Positions 1-8,007 of a DNA stretch of 48,997 nt are shown here, piece after piece. The position numbers and the translations under genes were made by a program. Positions within the stretch are counted from its first letter, which is position 1; each line of letters starts with the position of its first letter. Location of the stretch: positions 1 to 48,997 of the forward strand of contig DASVBK010000246.1 in NCBI GenBank assembly GCA_036375875.1, read 5' to 3'. Source of the stretch: Prado023 sp036375875. GTDB taxonomy: Bacteria > Actinomycetota > Actinomycetes > S36-B12 > CAIYMF01. Below the pieces are notes generated by a model. That model was not told the origin of the DNA. It saw only the letters and a program-made list of their open reading frames with translations, and ran no database searches.

Positions 1-69
1 CTGGCGGGTGGGCCGGCGCGGGCTGAGCACCGGGGGCGGCAGGGCGGGCAGTCCGAGGTTCACGGTCAT
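1..69 (-). CDS. ispG: 4-hydroxy-3-methylbut-2-enyl diphosphate synthase (IspG/GcpE), N-terminal fragment
   Basis: Only the first 23 codons are in the window; the gene continues past the left edge. Starting from an ATG (67-69 on the plus strand read as CAT) the peptide begins MTVNLGLPALPPPVLSPRR, the characteristic proline-rich N-terminus of actinobacterial IspG. IspG is an iron-sulphur enzyme that converts methylerythritol cyclodiphosphate to HMBPP in the MEP isoprenoid pathway. The position supports this: dxr, also a MEP pathway gene, and rseP lie just upstream on the same strand, the usual actinobacterial order dxr-rseP-ispG. Here a TSUP permease gene and about 215 bases separate rseP from ispG. 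The catalytic part cannot be checked. Confidence 0.85.
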   Translation of the reverse strand, partial: MTVNLGLPALPPPVLSPRRPTRQ

Positions 70-283
70 GGGCACCAGTATCCCGCCTCGATCGGGCCCT
101 CGCCCGCACGAGCGGGAGCGATCGTCCGGTGCCCCGCGCACGGTCGGGACCGTCTCGGCCCCTGCGCTCAAGCACTGCAGGACCGCTCGGGCCGGCCTCG
201 CGGGCCCCTGCCCGGCCAGCTGGTCCGGCGCTCGCCGCTCCTGCCGGCCCGGGCCTCGCCCGCATGCAGGGACTGCCGCTGCC
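70..283. other. Intergenic region upstream of ispG
   Basis: About 214 bases between the end of the TSUP permease gene and the ispG start, both on the minus strand. The stretch is GC-rich with several short, imperfect G/C dyads, but I see no clean terminator, RNA gene or convincing promoter. It presumably holds the ispG promoter or read-through leader. Confidence 0.4.
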
Positions 284-1108
284 TCAGTCCGCGGCGGTGG
301 CGGCGCGTCGCCCGGCCAGGCCGCGGCGCAACATCCGCACGCCCGACCACGCCAGCAGCAGCGCGAACAGCCCGAGGGCGATCCGCTCAGGCAGCCACAG
401 GCCGAGCGCCGCCCCCGCGAAGCCGGCCGGCACGCCCGCTGCGCCCGCCACCGCGGCCGCGGGCACCGCGACCAGGCCGTTGCGCAGGTTGGTCACCGTC
501 GCGGTGAGCGCGGTGGCGATGATCACCAGCAGGCTCGTGCCCCGCGCCACGTCGGCATCATCACCGGCGAGCAGGACCAGCCCCGGCACCATGATGATGC
601 CGCCACCCACGCCCAGCAGCCCCGCCAGCATCCCGGCGAGCACGCCGACGCCCAGCAGCAGCACGACCTGCAGGGGGCCACCGACCCCCGCGCCGCCGCC
701 GGGGCTCTCCACCACGAGCCGCAGCGCCGTGGCCAGGCTCAGCACGCCGAACCACAGCTGCAGCGTGGGGATGGGGATCCGCGGCAGCAGCCGCGCCCCG
801 AGCTGCCCACCGAGGACGCCACCGACCAGCAGCAGCAGGCCGGCCGTGGGGTCGAGGCTCCCCGCGCTCGCGTATCCCGCCGCGGACGCCGTGGCGATGG
901 GCACGATGGCCAGCAGGCTCGTGGCCGACGCCCGCCGCTGGTCCAGGGCGAACCACGCGACGAGCAGCGGGACCATGACGATGCCCCCACCCACCCCGAA
1001 CAACCCGGCCAGCAGCCCGGCGACGATCCCCACGAGCCCTGCCCGCAGCCACCAGGGCGCCCCGCGGAGCACGCCGGCCCGGGGCACGTCCGGGAGGGCG
1101 GCGGTCAC
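284..1108 (-). CDS. TSUP (TauE/SafE) family membrane permease
   Basis: A 274-residue, very hydrophobic protein with the internal duplication typical of the TauE/SafE (TSUP) family: the motif AGLFGVGGGIVMVPLL near residues 34-50 recurs as AGLLGVGGGIIMVPGL near residues 160-175. About eight membrane segments are expected. Members export or import small sulphur- or carboxyl-containing anions (sulphite, sulphoacetate, taurine-related compounds); the substrate here cannot be read from the sequence. The start is a GTG only six bases after the rseP stop, so the gene is probably translated from the dxr-rseP message. It sits between rseP and ispG, where no permease is required by the MEP pathway. Family assignment is secure, substrate unknown. 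Confidence 0.85.
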   Translation of the reverse strand: MTAALPDVPRAGVLRGAPWWLRAGLVGIVAGLLAGLFGVGGGIVMVPLLVAWFALDQRRASATSLLAIVPIATASAAGYASAGSLDPTAGLLLLVGGVLGGQLGARLLPRIPIPTLQLWFGVLSLATALRLVVESPGGGAGVGGPLQVVLLLGVGVLAGMLAGLLGVGGGIIMVPGLVLLAGDDADVARGTSLLVIIATALTATVTNLRNGLVAVPAAAVAGAAGVPAGFAGAALGLWLPERIALGLFALLLAWSGVRMLRRGLAGRRAATAAD

Positions 1109-1114
1109 CGTGGC

Positions 1115-2473
1115 TCAGCCGTAGATCGAGACCGGGTTGATCACGTCGGCGAGGATCACGACGCTGGACAGCGCGATGAGCGAGATGCCCACGGCGTAGG
1201 CCAGCGGCAGGGCCTTCGAGACATCCACCGGGCCGGGATCGGGGCGTCCGCGCAGCCGTGCGAGCTGACGGCGCGCGCCCTCCCACAGGGCGCCGGCCAC
1301 ATGTCCGCCGTCCAATGGCAGCAACGGGATGAGGTTGAACAGGAACAGGAACAGGTTGAGCCCCGCCATGAGGCTCAGCAGCGTCGCCACCTTGGACTTG
1401 ATGGGCTCCTCGGCCGCCGCGACCTCCCCCGAGATGCGCCCCACGCCGACCACGCTCACCGGGCTCCGCGGGTCGCGCTCGGCGCCAGTGAACAGGTCGC
1501 GCCCGAGCTCCGCCACCCGGACCGGCAGCGTGAGCAGGGCCTCGGCACTGCGCACGGACATGGTCCACATGGTCTCGGGCACGGAGCTCCACGGCTGCGC
1601 GACGTACTGCGCCAGCGGCGCCACGCCGAGGTACCCGGTCTCCTGGATCTCGTCGGTGGGCAGGCCGTCCGCGTCGAGCACCGGCCGGTAGGCGGGGGCC
1701 AGGGTGACTGCCACGTCGCGCGTGCCGCTGTCGGACTGCACCCCCAGCGTCACCGTGGCGCCGGGCTCGGACCGCGTGACCGAGGTCAGCTGCGACCAGA
1801 CGGCCACGGGCTGGCCGTCGATCGCGACGATCCGCTCCCCTGCCACGAGCCCCGCGACCGAGGCCGGCGAGGGCGTGTCCGCGGCGCCGCACGCGTCGTC
1901 GTCGGCGGTCCGGGGCCCCTCGAGGGCGGCCAGCGCGGCCTCGGGCGATGCCATCGAGGCGGGCACGCACGGGAACACCTGGGCGATGCTCGTGGTGGGG
2001 GTCGGCACGCCGATGCCCACGAGCAGCAGGGTGAACAGGCCCACCGCGATGAGCAGGTTCATCGTCGGGCCGCCCAGCATGATGGTGACCTTCTGCCGCA
2101 CCGGCTTTCGGTAGAACAGCCGATCCTCGTCGCCGGGCTGGACCTCCTCCCAGGCGGCGCTGCGCGCCTCCTCGGCGAGCAGCTGGAAGCGGCCGGTCGT
2201 GCCGCGGCCCGCTGTGCCGGGCGGAGCTCCCTGCGGTGGTGGGTACATGCCGATCATCCGGATGTAGCCCCCCAGCGGGATGGCCTTGACGCCGTACTCC
2301 GTCTCGCCCCGGCGCCGCGACCACAGCGTGGGGCCGAAGCCGATCATGTACTGCGTCACCCGCACCCCGAAGCGCTTGGCGGGCACGAGGTGTCCGACCT
2401 CGTGCAGGCCGATCGACAGGGCGACGCCGAGGACGGCGGCGAGCACCCCGAGCAGGTACAGCGTCGGTCCCAT
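1115..2473 (-). CDS. rseP: Site-2 intramembrane zinc metalloprotease (RseP/Rip1 family, M50)
   Basis: A 452-residue membrane protease. HEVGH at residues 24-28, inside the first membrane helix, is the zinc-binding and catalytic motif; the second conserved motif NLIPLLPLDGGH lies near the C-terminus and supplies the third zinc ligand (Asp of LDG). Between them is a PDZ-like region (around VAGLVAGERIVAIDGQPV) preceded by an unusual Cys/Asp-containing stretch. Such proteases cut membrane-bound anti-sigma factors or other single-pass proteins in the lipid bilayer (Rip1 in mycobacteria). The ATG overlaps the dxr TGA by one base (TGATG), so translation is coupled to dxr, and the neighbouring dxr and ispG give the usual actinobacterial context. 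Confidence 0.93.
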   Translation of the reverse strand: MGPTLYLLGVLAAVLGVALSIGLHEVGHLVPAKRFGVRVTQYMIGFGPTLWSRRRGETEYGVKAIPLGGYIRMIGMYPPPQGAPPGTAGRGTTGRFQLLAEEARSAAWEEVQPGDEDRLFYRKPVRQKVTIMLGGPTMNLLIAVGLFTLLLVGIGVPTPTTSIAQVFPCVPASMASPEAALAALEGPRTADDDACGAADTPSPASVAGLVAGERIVAIDGQPVAVWSQLTSVTRSEPGATVTLGVQSDSGTRDVAVTLAPAYRPVLDADGLPTDEIQETGYLGVAPLAQYVAQPWSSVPETMWTMSVRSAEALLTLPVRVAELGRDLFTGAERDPRSPVSVVGVGRISGEVAAAEEPIKSKVATLLSLMAGLNLFLFLFNLIPLLPLDGGHVAGALWEGARRQLARLRGRPDPGPVDVSKALPLAYAVGISLIALSSVVILADVINPVSIYG

Positions 2474-3720
2474 CAGGCCCCCGTGGTCTCGTGCATGGCG
2501 GTGCTCCCCATGATCACACGCCCGGCTGACATCCGCGCCCAACTGTCGGCGGCGAGCACCGCGGCGAGCGTCAGCTCCTCCCCCGCGACCGGCTCGTGCT
2601 CGGCCAGCACGGCCGCGATGGTGTCGACGATGCCCAGGAACGACAGCTCGCCGGCGCGGAACGCCTCGACCGAGACCTCGTTGGCGGCGTTGAACACCGC
2701 TGGGGCGGTGCCGCCGGCCGCACCGGCGCCACGGGCCAGGCGCACGGCCGGGAACGCCTCGTCGTCCAGCGGCTCGAACGTCCACGAGTGCGCGCTCGTC
2801 CAGTCGCAGGCTGGCGCCGCAGCGGGCAGGCGCTCCGGCCACGTGAGGCCCAGCGCGATGGGCAGCCGCATGTCCGGCGGACTCGCCTGGGCGAGTGTCG
2901 ACCCGTCCACGAACTCGACCATCGAGTGGATGACCGACTGCGGGTGCACCATCACGGCGATCCGCTCCATCGGCACGTCGAAGAGCAGGTGCGCCTCGAT
3001 GACCTCCAGCCCCTTGTTCACCAGCGTCGCGGAGTTGATCGTGATGACCGGGCCCATGTCCCAGGTGGGGTGGGCCATGGCCTGGGCGGGGGTGACCTCG
3101 GTCAGCTCCGAGCGGCGGCGGCCGCGGAACGGCCCACCGCTCGCGGTGAGCACGAGCCGGCTGACCTCCTCGCGGCGCCCCCCCAGCAGGCACTGCGCCA
3201 GGGCGGAGTGCTCGGAGTCGACCGGGACGATCTGCCCGGGGGCCGCCGCCCGCTGCACCAGCGGCCCGCCGATGATGAGCGACTCCTTGTTGGCCAGCGC
3301 GAGCCGGTGCCCGGCGTGCAGCGCGGCGAGCGTGGGCGCCAGGCCGACGGCCCCAGTCATGGCGTTGAGCACCACGTCGCAGGGCCGCCCTGCGAGCTCG
3401 GCCGCGGCCCCAGGGCCGGTGAGCACCTCGGGCCGACCACCGGGCGGCATGCGCTGGGCCAGGGCGCGCTCCAGCGCCTCGGACCGCGCGTCGTCGGCGA
3501 TGGCCACGACCGGCACCTGGAACGTGGCCGCCTGCTCGGCCAGCAGGTCCACCTGCTGCCCGCCGGCTGCCAGGCCCACCACCCGGAACCGGTCCAGGTT
3601 GCGCGCGATCACGTCCAGGGCCTGCGTGCCGATCGAACCCGTGCTGCCCAGCAGGACGACATCCCGGCGCGAGGTCACCGAGCCATTGTGGCCGATCATC
3701 ATCGCTGCCCGGTCGCTCAC
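2473..3720 (-). CDS. dxr: 1-deoxy-D-xylulose 5-phosphate reductoisomerase
   Basis: Dxr carries out the first committed step of the MEP isoprenoid pathway, the NADPH-dependent rearrangement and reduction of DXP to MEP in the cytosol. The Rossmann motif LLGSTGSIGTQALDV is at about residues 23-37, and the metal/substrate region VDSEHSALAQCL, the flexible loop MVHPQSVIHSMVEF and the LANKESLI motif are all present. Full length would be 415 residues from GTG 3720; an internal GTG at 3678 (just before SRRDVVLLGSTG) would give a shorter protein closer to many homologues, and neither start has a strong ribosome site. The gene is the head of a coupled dxr-rseP unit. Confidence 0.95.
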   Translation of the reverse strand: MSDRAAMMIGHNGSVTSRRDVVLLGSTGSIGTQALDVIARNLDRFRVVGLAAGGQQVDLLAEQAATFQVPVVAIADDARSEALERALAQRMPPGGRPEVLTGPGAAAELAGRPCDVVLNAMTGAVGLAPTLAALHAGHRLALANKESLIIGGPLVQRAAAPGQIVPVDSEHSALAQCLLGGRREEVSRLVLTASGGPFRGRRRSELTEVTPAQAMAHPTWDMGPVITINSATLVNKGLEVIEAHLLFDVPMERIAVMVHPQSVIHSMVEFVDGSTLAQASPPDMRLPIALGLTWPERLPAAAPACDWTSAHSWTFEPLDDEAFPAVRLARGAGAAGGTAPAVFNAANEVSVEAFRAGELSFLGIVDTIAAVLAEHEPVAGEELTLAAVLAADSWARMSAGRVIMGSTAMHETTGA

Positions 3721-3776
3721 GCCGGTACCGGAGCTGCCGGGGTCGTCGAGGACATGCCCGGCGGGAGCCCCCGGAC

Positions 3777-4202
3777 CTACTCGGCCGGCGACGGCTGTGG
3801 GGACTCCAGGTCCCGGATGCGGGCGATGAGCACGGGGAGCAGCGCACGCGGCACGTCGGGGTGCGCGTCCATCAACGTCGCGAAGTTCAGGGAGGACAGC
3901 GCGAACGTGTCCACCCCCTCCGGGCCGGCGATGATGGTCGCCGATCGCGGACCCGCTCCCATCAGCGACATCTCGCCGAAGTAGTCCCCGGGGCCGAGCT
4001 CACGTCGCGGCACCCCATGCACCAGCACCTGCGCGGTGCCGCGCCGGATGAGCTGGAAGCCCGCGTCAGTCGCGCCCTCCTGGACCACGGTGTTGCCGGG
4101 ACGCAGCTTCAGCGTGACCCCGCGTTGCATGAGCTCATCGAAGGCGGCTGGGGGCAGCGCCCGGAACAGGTCCACGCGCGCCAGGTCCTCACGCAGTGCC
4201 AT
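3777..4202 (-). CDS. Small cyclic-nucleotide-binding-domain protein
   Basis: A 141-residue protein consisting almost only of a cyclic-nucleotide-binding (CAP_ED) fold: beta-roll residues about 10-125, with the phosphate-binding cassette GDYFGEMSLMGAGPRSATII, in which the Glu that contacts the ribose and the Arg that contacts the phosphate are both present. There is no helix-turn-helix and no kinase or channel part, so it is probably a stand-alone cNMP sensor acting on a partner. The start is chosen at ATG 4202 because AGGAGG lies eight bases upstream; longer in-frame readings extend into non-coding-looking sequence. It ends 56 bases upstream of dxr on the same strand. The partner is unknown. 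Confidence 0.82.
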   Translation of the reverse strand: MALREDLARVDLFRALPPAAFDELMQRGVTLKLRPGNTVVQEGATDAGFQLIRRGTAQVLVHGVPRRELGPGDYFGEMSLMGAGPRSATIIAGPEGVDTFALSSLNFATLMDAHPDVPRALLPVLIARIRDLESPQPSPAE

Positions 4203-4542
4203 CGGGGCCTCCTGGTCCCCGCGACGGCTCGCCCGCTGCGGGGACTCGGAGGCTAGCAGCCGCAGGGCCCGGGTCGCGCCCGGCGCAGCCGGGGTGCCGG
4301 CCCGCGCGCTCCGCTGTCGCTGGATGGGCCGCCGAGCACTCCGCCCGCCCACCTGGGCGCCGAACGATGCAACGCGAGGACCCCAGAGGACCCACGGATA
4401 CCTCCGTCAGTCCAGGGGTTCGGTGCCGATCCCGCACCCGAGGGGCACCCAGGCCACTCGATCGCGCAGGTGGTGCAACTGGCCCCTGGCAGGCGCCACG
4501 GCGTACCCTGCTCGCGCCGCCGCACCCGAACCAGGAGCCTCG
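4203..4542. promoter_or_regulatory. Divergent intergenic region between the cNMP-binding gene and gabT
   Basis: About 340 bases separating two divergent genes. It should carry promoters for both. I see the two ribosome sites (AGGAGG before 4202 on the minus strand, CCAGGAG at 4531-4537 before gabT), but no convincing promoter boxes and no palindromic operator. It marks the left edge of the accessory catabolic block. Confidence 0.4.
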
Positions 4543-5892
4543 ATGAGCCTCGATGTCGCCGTCACCACCGGGGGACCCACCCTGCCGCAGGAGCGGCGCC
4601 TGGTCACCGCGATCCCCGGCCCCCGCAGCGTCGAGCTGCAGGGCAGGCGCACGGCGGCGGTGTCGGCCGGTGTCGGTGGCACGCTGCCGGTGTTCATCAC
4701 CGCGGCCGGCGGGGGCGTGCTCGTTGACGTCGACGGCAACTCGTTGATCGACATGGGCTCCGGCATCGCCGTGACCTCCGTCGGCAACAGCGCACCCGAG
4801 GTGGTCGCCCGCGTCCAGCGGCAGGTCGCCGAGTTCACGCACACCTGCTTCATGGTCACGCCCTATGAGTCCTACGTAGCGGTCTGCGAGGCGCTCAACG
4901 CGCTGACCCCAGGCGACCACGTCAAGCGCTCGGCGTTGTTCAACTCAGGTGCCGAGGCCGTGGAGAACGCGGTGAAGATCGCCCGGGCCCACACCCACCG
5001 CCAGGCGGTCGTGGCCTTCGAGCACGGATACCACGGCCGCACCAACCTGACCATGGCCCTGACGGCCAAGAACATGCCCTACAAGCACTCCTTCGGGCCG
5101 TTCGCCCCCGAGGTCTACCGGGTGCCGCTGAGCTACCCGTTCCGCGACGGCCTCAGCGGGCCGCAGGCGGCGCGCCGCGCCATCACCCGGATCGACAAGG
5201 AGGTCGGCTCGGACAACGTCGCAGCGATCATCATCGAGCCGATCGCCGGCGAGGGTGGCTTCGTGGTGCCCGCGGAGGGCTTCCTCCCTGAGCTGGTCGA
5301 GTACGCCCGCGCCAACGGCATCGTGTTCATCGCCGACGAGATCCAGACCGGCTTCTGCCGCACCGGTGACTGGTTCGCCTGCGACCACGAGGGCGTCGTC
5401 CCCGACCTCATCACCACCGCCAAGGGCATCGCGGGCGGGCTGCCGCTGGCCGCCGTGACCGGGCGTGCCGAGATCATGGACTCGGTGCACGTGGGCGGGC
5501 TGGGCGGCACCTACGGCGGCAACCCCGTGGCGTGCGAGGCGGCCCTTGGGGCCCTCGCGGAGATGCGCGAGCACGACCTTGCCGCCGCCGCGCGCCGGAT
5601 CGGCGACGTGATGCTCCCGAGGCTTCGTGCCCTGGCTGAGCGGACGGGTCGTCTCGGTGACGTGCGGGGCCGCGGCGCGATGGTGGCCGTCGAGCTCGTG
5701 ACCCCCGGCACGGACGAGCCGGATGCGACCAGCACGGCCGCCGTCGCCAGGGCCTGCCACGCCGAGGGCGTGGTCGTGCTCACTGCCGGTACCTACGGCA
5801 ACGTGCTGCGCTTCCTGCCGCCGCTGGCCATGCCCGAGCACCTGCTGGTCGAGGCCCTCGACGTCATCGAGGCGGCGTTCCTGGCCCTGTAG
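4543..5892 (+). CDS. gabT: 4-aminobutyrate aminotransferase (class III PLP enzyme)
   Basis: A 449-residue class III aminotransferase that most resembles GabT, which moves the amino group of 4-aminobutyrate (and often 5-aminovalerate) to 2-oxoglutarate, giving the semialdehyde and glutamate. The PLP-phosphate cup NSGAEAVENAVKIAR, the HGYHGRTNLTMALT segment, the cofactor Asp in FIADEIQTGFCRTG and the Schiff-base Lys in TTAKGIAGG (about residue 294) are all present. The ATG at 4543 follows CCAGGAG by five bases, so the long upstream in-frame extension is not used. It starts the catabolic block and would act after the diamine aminotransferase and aldehyde dehydrogenases coded further right. GABA versus another omega-amino acid cannot be decided. 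Confidence 0.88.
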   Translation: MSLDVAVTTGGPTLPQERRLVTAIPGPRSVELQGRRTAAVSAGVGGTLPVFITAAGGGVLVDVDGNSLIDMGSGIAVTSVGNSAPEVVARVQRQVAEFTHTCFMVTPYESYVAVCEALNALTPGDHVKRSALFNSGAEAVENAVKIARAHTHRQAVVAFEHGYHGRTNLTMALTAKNMPYKHSFGPFAPEVYRVPLSYPFRDGLSGPQAARRAITRIDKEVGSDNVAAIIIEPIAGEGGFVVPAEGFLPELVEYARANGIVFIADEIQTGFCRTGDWFACDHEGVVPDLITTAKGIAGGLPLAAVTGRAEIMDSVHVGGLGGTYGGNPVACEAALGALAEMREHDLAAAARRIGDVMLPRLRALAERTGRLGDVRGRGAMVAVELVTPGTDEPDATSTAAVARACHAEGVVVLTAGTYGNVLRFLPPLAMPEHLLVEALDVIEAAFLAL

Positions 5893-5922
5893 GCCCGCCG
5901 TCGTCACCCGAGCGCGACCGCC

Positions 5923-7152
5923 TCATGCCGGGCTCTGGCGCGGCTCGCGCTCCTGCACCACCCACTGCTGGCCGTAGCCGTCCCGCAGCAGCTCGAGGAA
6001 CGGCAACGGCGGGAACGACTCCGGGCCGAGCACGCCCGAGCCCGACCAGGCCCCCGTCGCCAGCAGCTCGAGGGCCACCACCGGGTTCATCGCCGTCTGC
6101 CAGACGACCGCCTGGGCGCCATACTCACGCATCGTCCAGTCGTTGTCGGCGACGTGGTAGAGGTAGACCTCGCGAGGCTGGCCGTCCCTGCCGGTGCCCG
6201 TCACCCACACCCCTGCGCACGTCTTGCCGGTCATCCGGTCGCCCAGGGTCAGCGGGTCGGGCAGGCAGGCCGCCACGACATCGCGCGGCGCGACCCGGTG
6301 CCCGCGCACCGTCACGGGCTCCGTGCGGTCCAGCCCCAGCTTGCGCAGCGTCTTGAGCACCTCGATGAACTCGTCGCCCAGGCCGAACTTGAACGTCACC
6401 CGCCTGGCGTCGATCACGCGGGGCATGAGCACGACCTCCTCGTGCTCGACGTTCACGCACTCGACGGGCCCGATCCCCTCGGGGAACTCGAAGACCTCGG
6501 GCTCGCTGAACGGCTCCGTGGTGTGGAAGCCCCGATCGCGCTCCCAGATCAGCGGTGGGTTCAGGCACTCCTCGATGACGGTCCAGATCGAGAACGAGGG
6601 GGCGAAGTCGTACCCGGAGACCACGAGGTTCGAGGCATCGCGCACGCCGAGCTCGTCGATCTCGCTGAACAGCTCGTCGGCCGCGTAGCGGGCGAACACG
6701 TCGGCCAGCCCCGGCTCGACGCCCATCCCCACGAGCGCCAGCTGGCCCGTCTCCTCCCACATGGTGTGCTGCGCGAACTGCTCCTCGCCCAGCAGCACGC
6801 CGGGCAGCTCGTAGGGGCGCTCGGGGTGCTTCGAGGACAGGCTCATCGCGGTGTCGAGGTAGTGCGCGCCCGACAGGAACGCACCCGAGAAGATGCTCAG
6901 CACGTAGCGCGGGTCCACCGCGTTGAGCACGTGGGTGACGCGATGCTCCCGGCACAGGGCCGCGATGGCGTGGGCGTCCCCGGCGTCGAGCTGGGCGGCG
7001 GCGAAGCGGGCATCGGCGAGGCGCTCCACCAGGCCCTGCGCCCGGCGCTGGTCGTAGTCGGCGATGACGATCGACTCGAAGAAGTCCCGGCGGGCGGCGA
7101 TGAGTGCGGCTGAGGAGCCGACGCCGCCGGCGCCGACGATGAGGATGCGCAT
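5923..7152 (-). CDS. Saccharopine dehydrogenase / lysine 6-dehydrogenase-like oxidoreductase
   Basis: A 409-residue protein of the saccharopine dehydrogenase family. It opens with a Rossmann nucleotide-binding motif, MRILIVGAGGVGSSAAL, and contains VTHVLNAVDPRYVL, MGVEPGLADVFARYA and a C-terminal catalytic half with GHRVAPRDVVAACL, which is reminiscent of lysine 6-dehydrogenases and of carboxynorspermidine/saccharopine reductases. It should oxidise or reduce a C-N bond of an amino acid or a polyamine adduct with NAD(P). The ATG at 7152 has GGAGG six bases upstream. It is divergent from a MarR regulator and two operator-like palindromes lie in the shared promoter. Given the diamine genes around it, lysine or a polyamine conjugate is a plausible substrate, but this is inference. 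Confidence 0.8.
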   Translation of the reverse strand: MRILIVGAGGVGSSAALIAARRDFFESIVIADYDQRRAQGLVERLADARFAAAQLDAGDAHAIAALCREHRVTHVLNAVDPRYVLSIFSGAFLSGAHYLDTAMSLSSKHPERPYELPGVLLGEEQFAQHTMWEETGQLALVGMGVEPGLADVFARYAADELFSEIDELGVRDASNLVVSGYDFAPSFSIWTVIEECLNPPLIWERDRGFHTTEPFSEPEVFEFPEGIGPVECVNVEHEEVVLMPRVIDARRVTFKFGLGDEFIEVLKTLRKLGLDRTEPVTVRGHRVAPRDVVAACLPDPLTLGDRMTGKTCAGVWVTGTGRDGQPREVYLYHVADNDWTMREYGAQAVVWQTAMNPVVALELLATGAWSGSGVLGPESFPPLPFLELLRDGYGQQWVVQEREPRQSPA

Positions 7153-7194
7153 ACGTGCCTCCGGGTGTCTGGACGGATGGGCGGACGCTAGCGC

Positions 7195-7227
7195 GTAAGC
7201 TGCTTACGTATGAGGTAAGCGGCTTAT
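7195..7227. promoter_or_regulatory. Tandem palindromic operators, probably for the adjacent MarR regulator
   Basis: GTAAGCTGCTTAC at 7195-7207 is a perfect inverted repeat (GTAAGC-T-GCTTAC). GTAAGCGGCTTAT at 7215-7227 is the same site with one arm base changed. Their centres are 20 bases apart, about two helical turns, so two dimers would bind the same face of the DNA. Site 2 overlaps TATAGA (7225-7230), a possible -10 box of the MarR gene. Site 1 lies just upstream of a possible -10 (TAGCGT on the minus strand, 7190-7185) for the divergent dehydrogenase gene. Control of both directions by MarR is inference from position and symmetry. Confidence 0.75.
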
Positions 7228-7245
7228 AGAGCGTAGCCTCGGGGC

Positions 7246-7812
7246 ATGCCCGCCGCTGCTGACCGCCGCTACACCGCCAACCTGCTCGGGACGCTCGCCC
7301 AGACCATCGTCGATCGGCAGTCGATCGGGATGGATGCCGTCGCCGGCCACGGCGGCACCGCGCCCGCTGCCCTCATCACGGTGCGCTTCTACCCGGGCCG
7401 GTCGATCGGGTTCCTCGCGCACCGGCTGCGGATCAGCCACCCAGGCGCGGTGCAGCTGGTGGACCGACTCGCCGGCTCCGATCTCGTGCAGCGGGTGCCC
7501 GCCCCGGACGGGCGCAGCCGCAACCTCGAGCTGACCGAGCAGGGCGAGCGCATCGCCGAGGCGGTGCTGCGCCAGCGGATGCTCGTGCTGGAGACAGCGA
7601 CGGCCGCCCTGGACGACCGCGCCTGTCGGCGGCTGGCCGAGGTCATGGAGCAGATGCTCGAGGCACTCACCGACGACCTGCTCACCAGTGAGTTCATGTG
7701 CCGGATGTGCGACGAGCTGGCCTGCCCCGACGACCGGTGCCCCGTGGAGCGGGCCGAGCCGACCCCACCCGCGCGCCGGGGCCTGGGGTTCGGCGTGCGG
7801 TGGCCGAGCTGA
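7246..7812 (+). CDS. MarR family transcriptional regulator with a C-terminal cysteine cluster
   Basis: A 188-residue winged-helix protein. Residues about 50-105 hold the MarR DNA-binding part (SIGFLAHRLRISHPGAVQLVDRL followed by a wing with PDGRSRNLELTEQGE). The tail has the pattern CRMCDELACPDDRC, four cysteines that could bind a metal or respond to oxidation. MarR proteins are dimeric repressors released by small ligands. The gene diverges from the saccharopine dehydrogenase-like gene, and the two GTAAGC-type palindromes between them are its likely targets. ATG 7246 has only a weak ribosome site. Family call is firm; ligand unknown. Confidence 0.88.
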   Translation: MPAAADRRYTANLLGTLAQTIVDRQSIGMDAVAGHGGTAPAALITVRFYPGRSIGFLAHRLRISHPGAVQLVDRLAGSDLVQRVPAPDGRSRNLELTEQGERIAEAVLRQRMLVLETATAALDDRACRRLAEVMEQMLEALTDDLLTSEFMCRMCDELACPDDRCPVERAEPTPPARRGLGFGVRWPS

Positions 7813-7897
7813 TCGACCGAGCACCAGCCGCGCTCTGGCCCCCGGCGGGTCCGCCGCGGACCCCCAGCTCGGGCGAGCTGGCCCACCGTCGGCTCCG

Positions 7898-7948
7898 CCG
7901 CCGCCGCGACTCCCCCGCCGCCGCGACTCCCCCGCCGCCGCGACTCCC
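7898..7948. repeat. Three tandem copies of a 17-base repeat
   Basis: The unit CCGCCGCCGCGACTCCC occurs three times head to tail between the MarR gene and the YhhN gene. The copies are exact across the GACTCCC segment with period 17. The repeat is non-coding in both neighbours. It may be a slippage-prone tract; no function is evident. Confidence 0.8.
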
Positions 7949-8007
7949 ACGCCACGGGCGGCAAGGCTTGGTCGCGCCCCGCACGCCCCGAGGCAGGGAG
8001 GAGTCCG

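Noticed and set aside
8..3829. A plus-strand open frame of 1273 codons covering the left end
   Set aside because: It lies opposite the TSUP, rseP and dxr genes, which have clear motifs on the minus strand. Its product is low-complexity Arg/Gly/His/Pro, typical of an antisense frame in GC-rich DNA.
4036..4542. A longer N-terminus for the GabT-type aminotransferase
   Set aside because: The added 169 residues overlap the opposite cNMP-binding gene and are Arg/Ser/Pro-rich; a ribosome site exists just before ATG 4543.
7898..7948. The 17-base repeats as a small CRISPR array
   Set aside because: Copies are directly adjacent with no spacers and too short.
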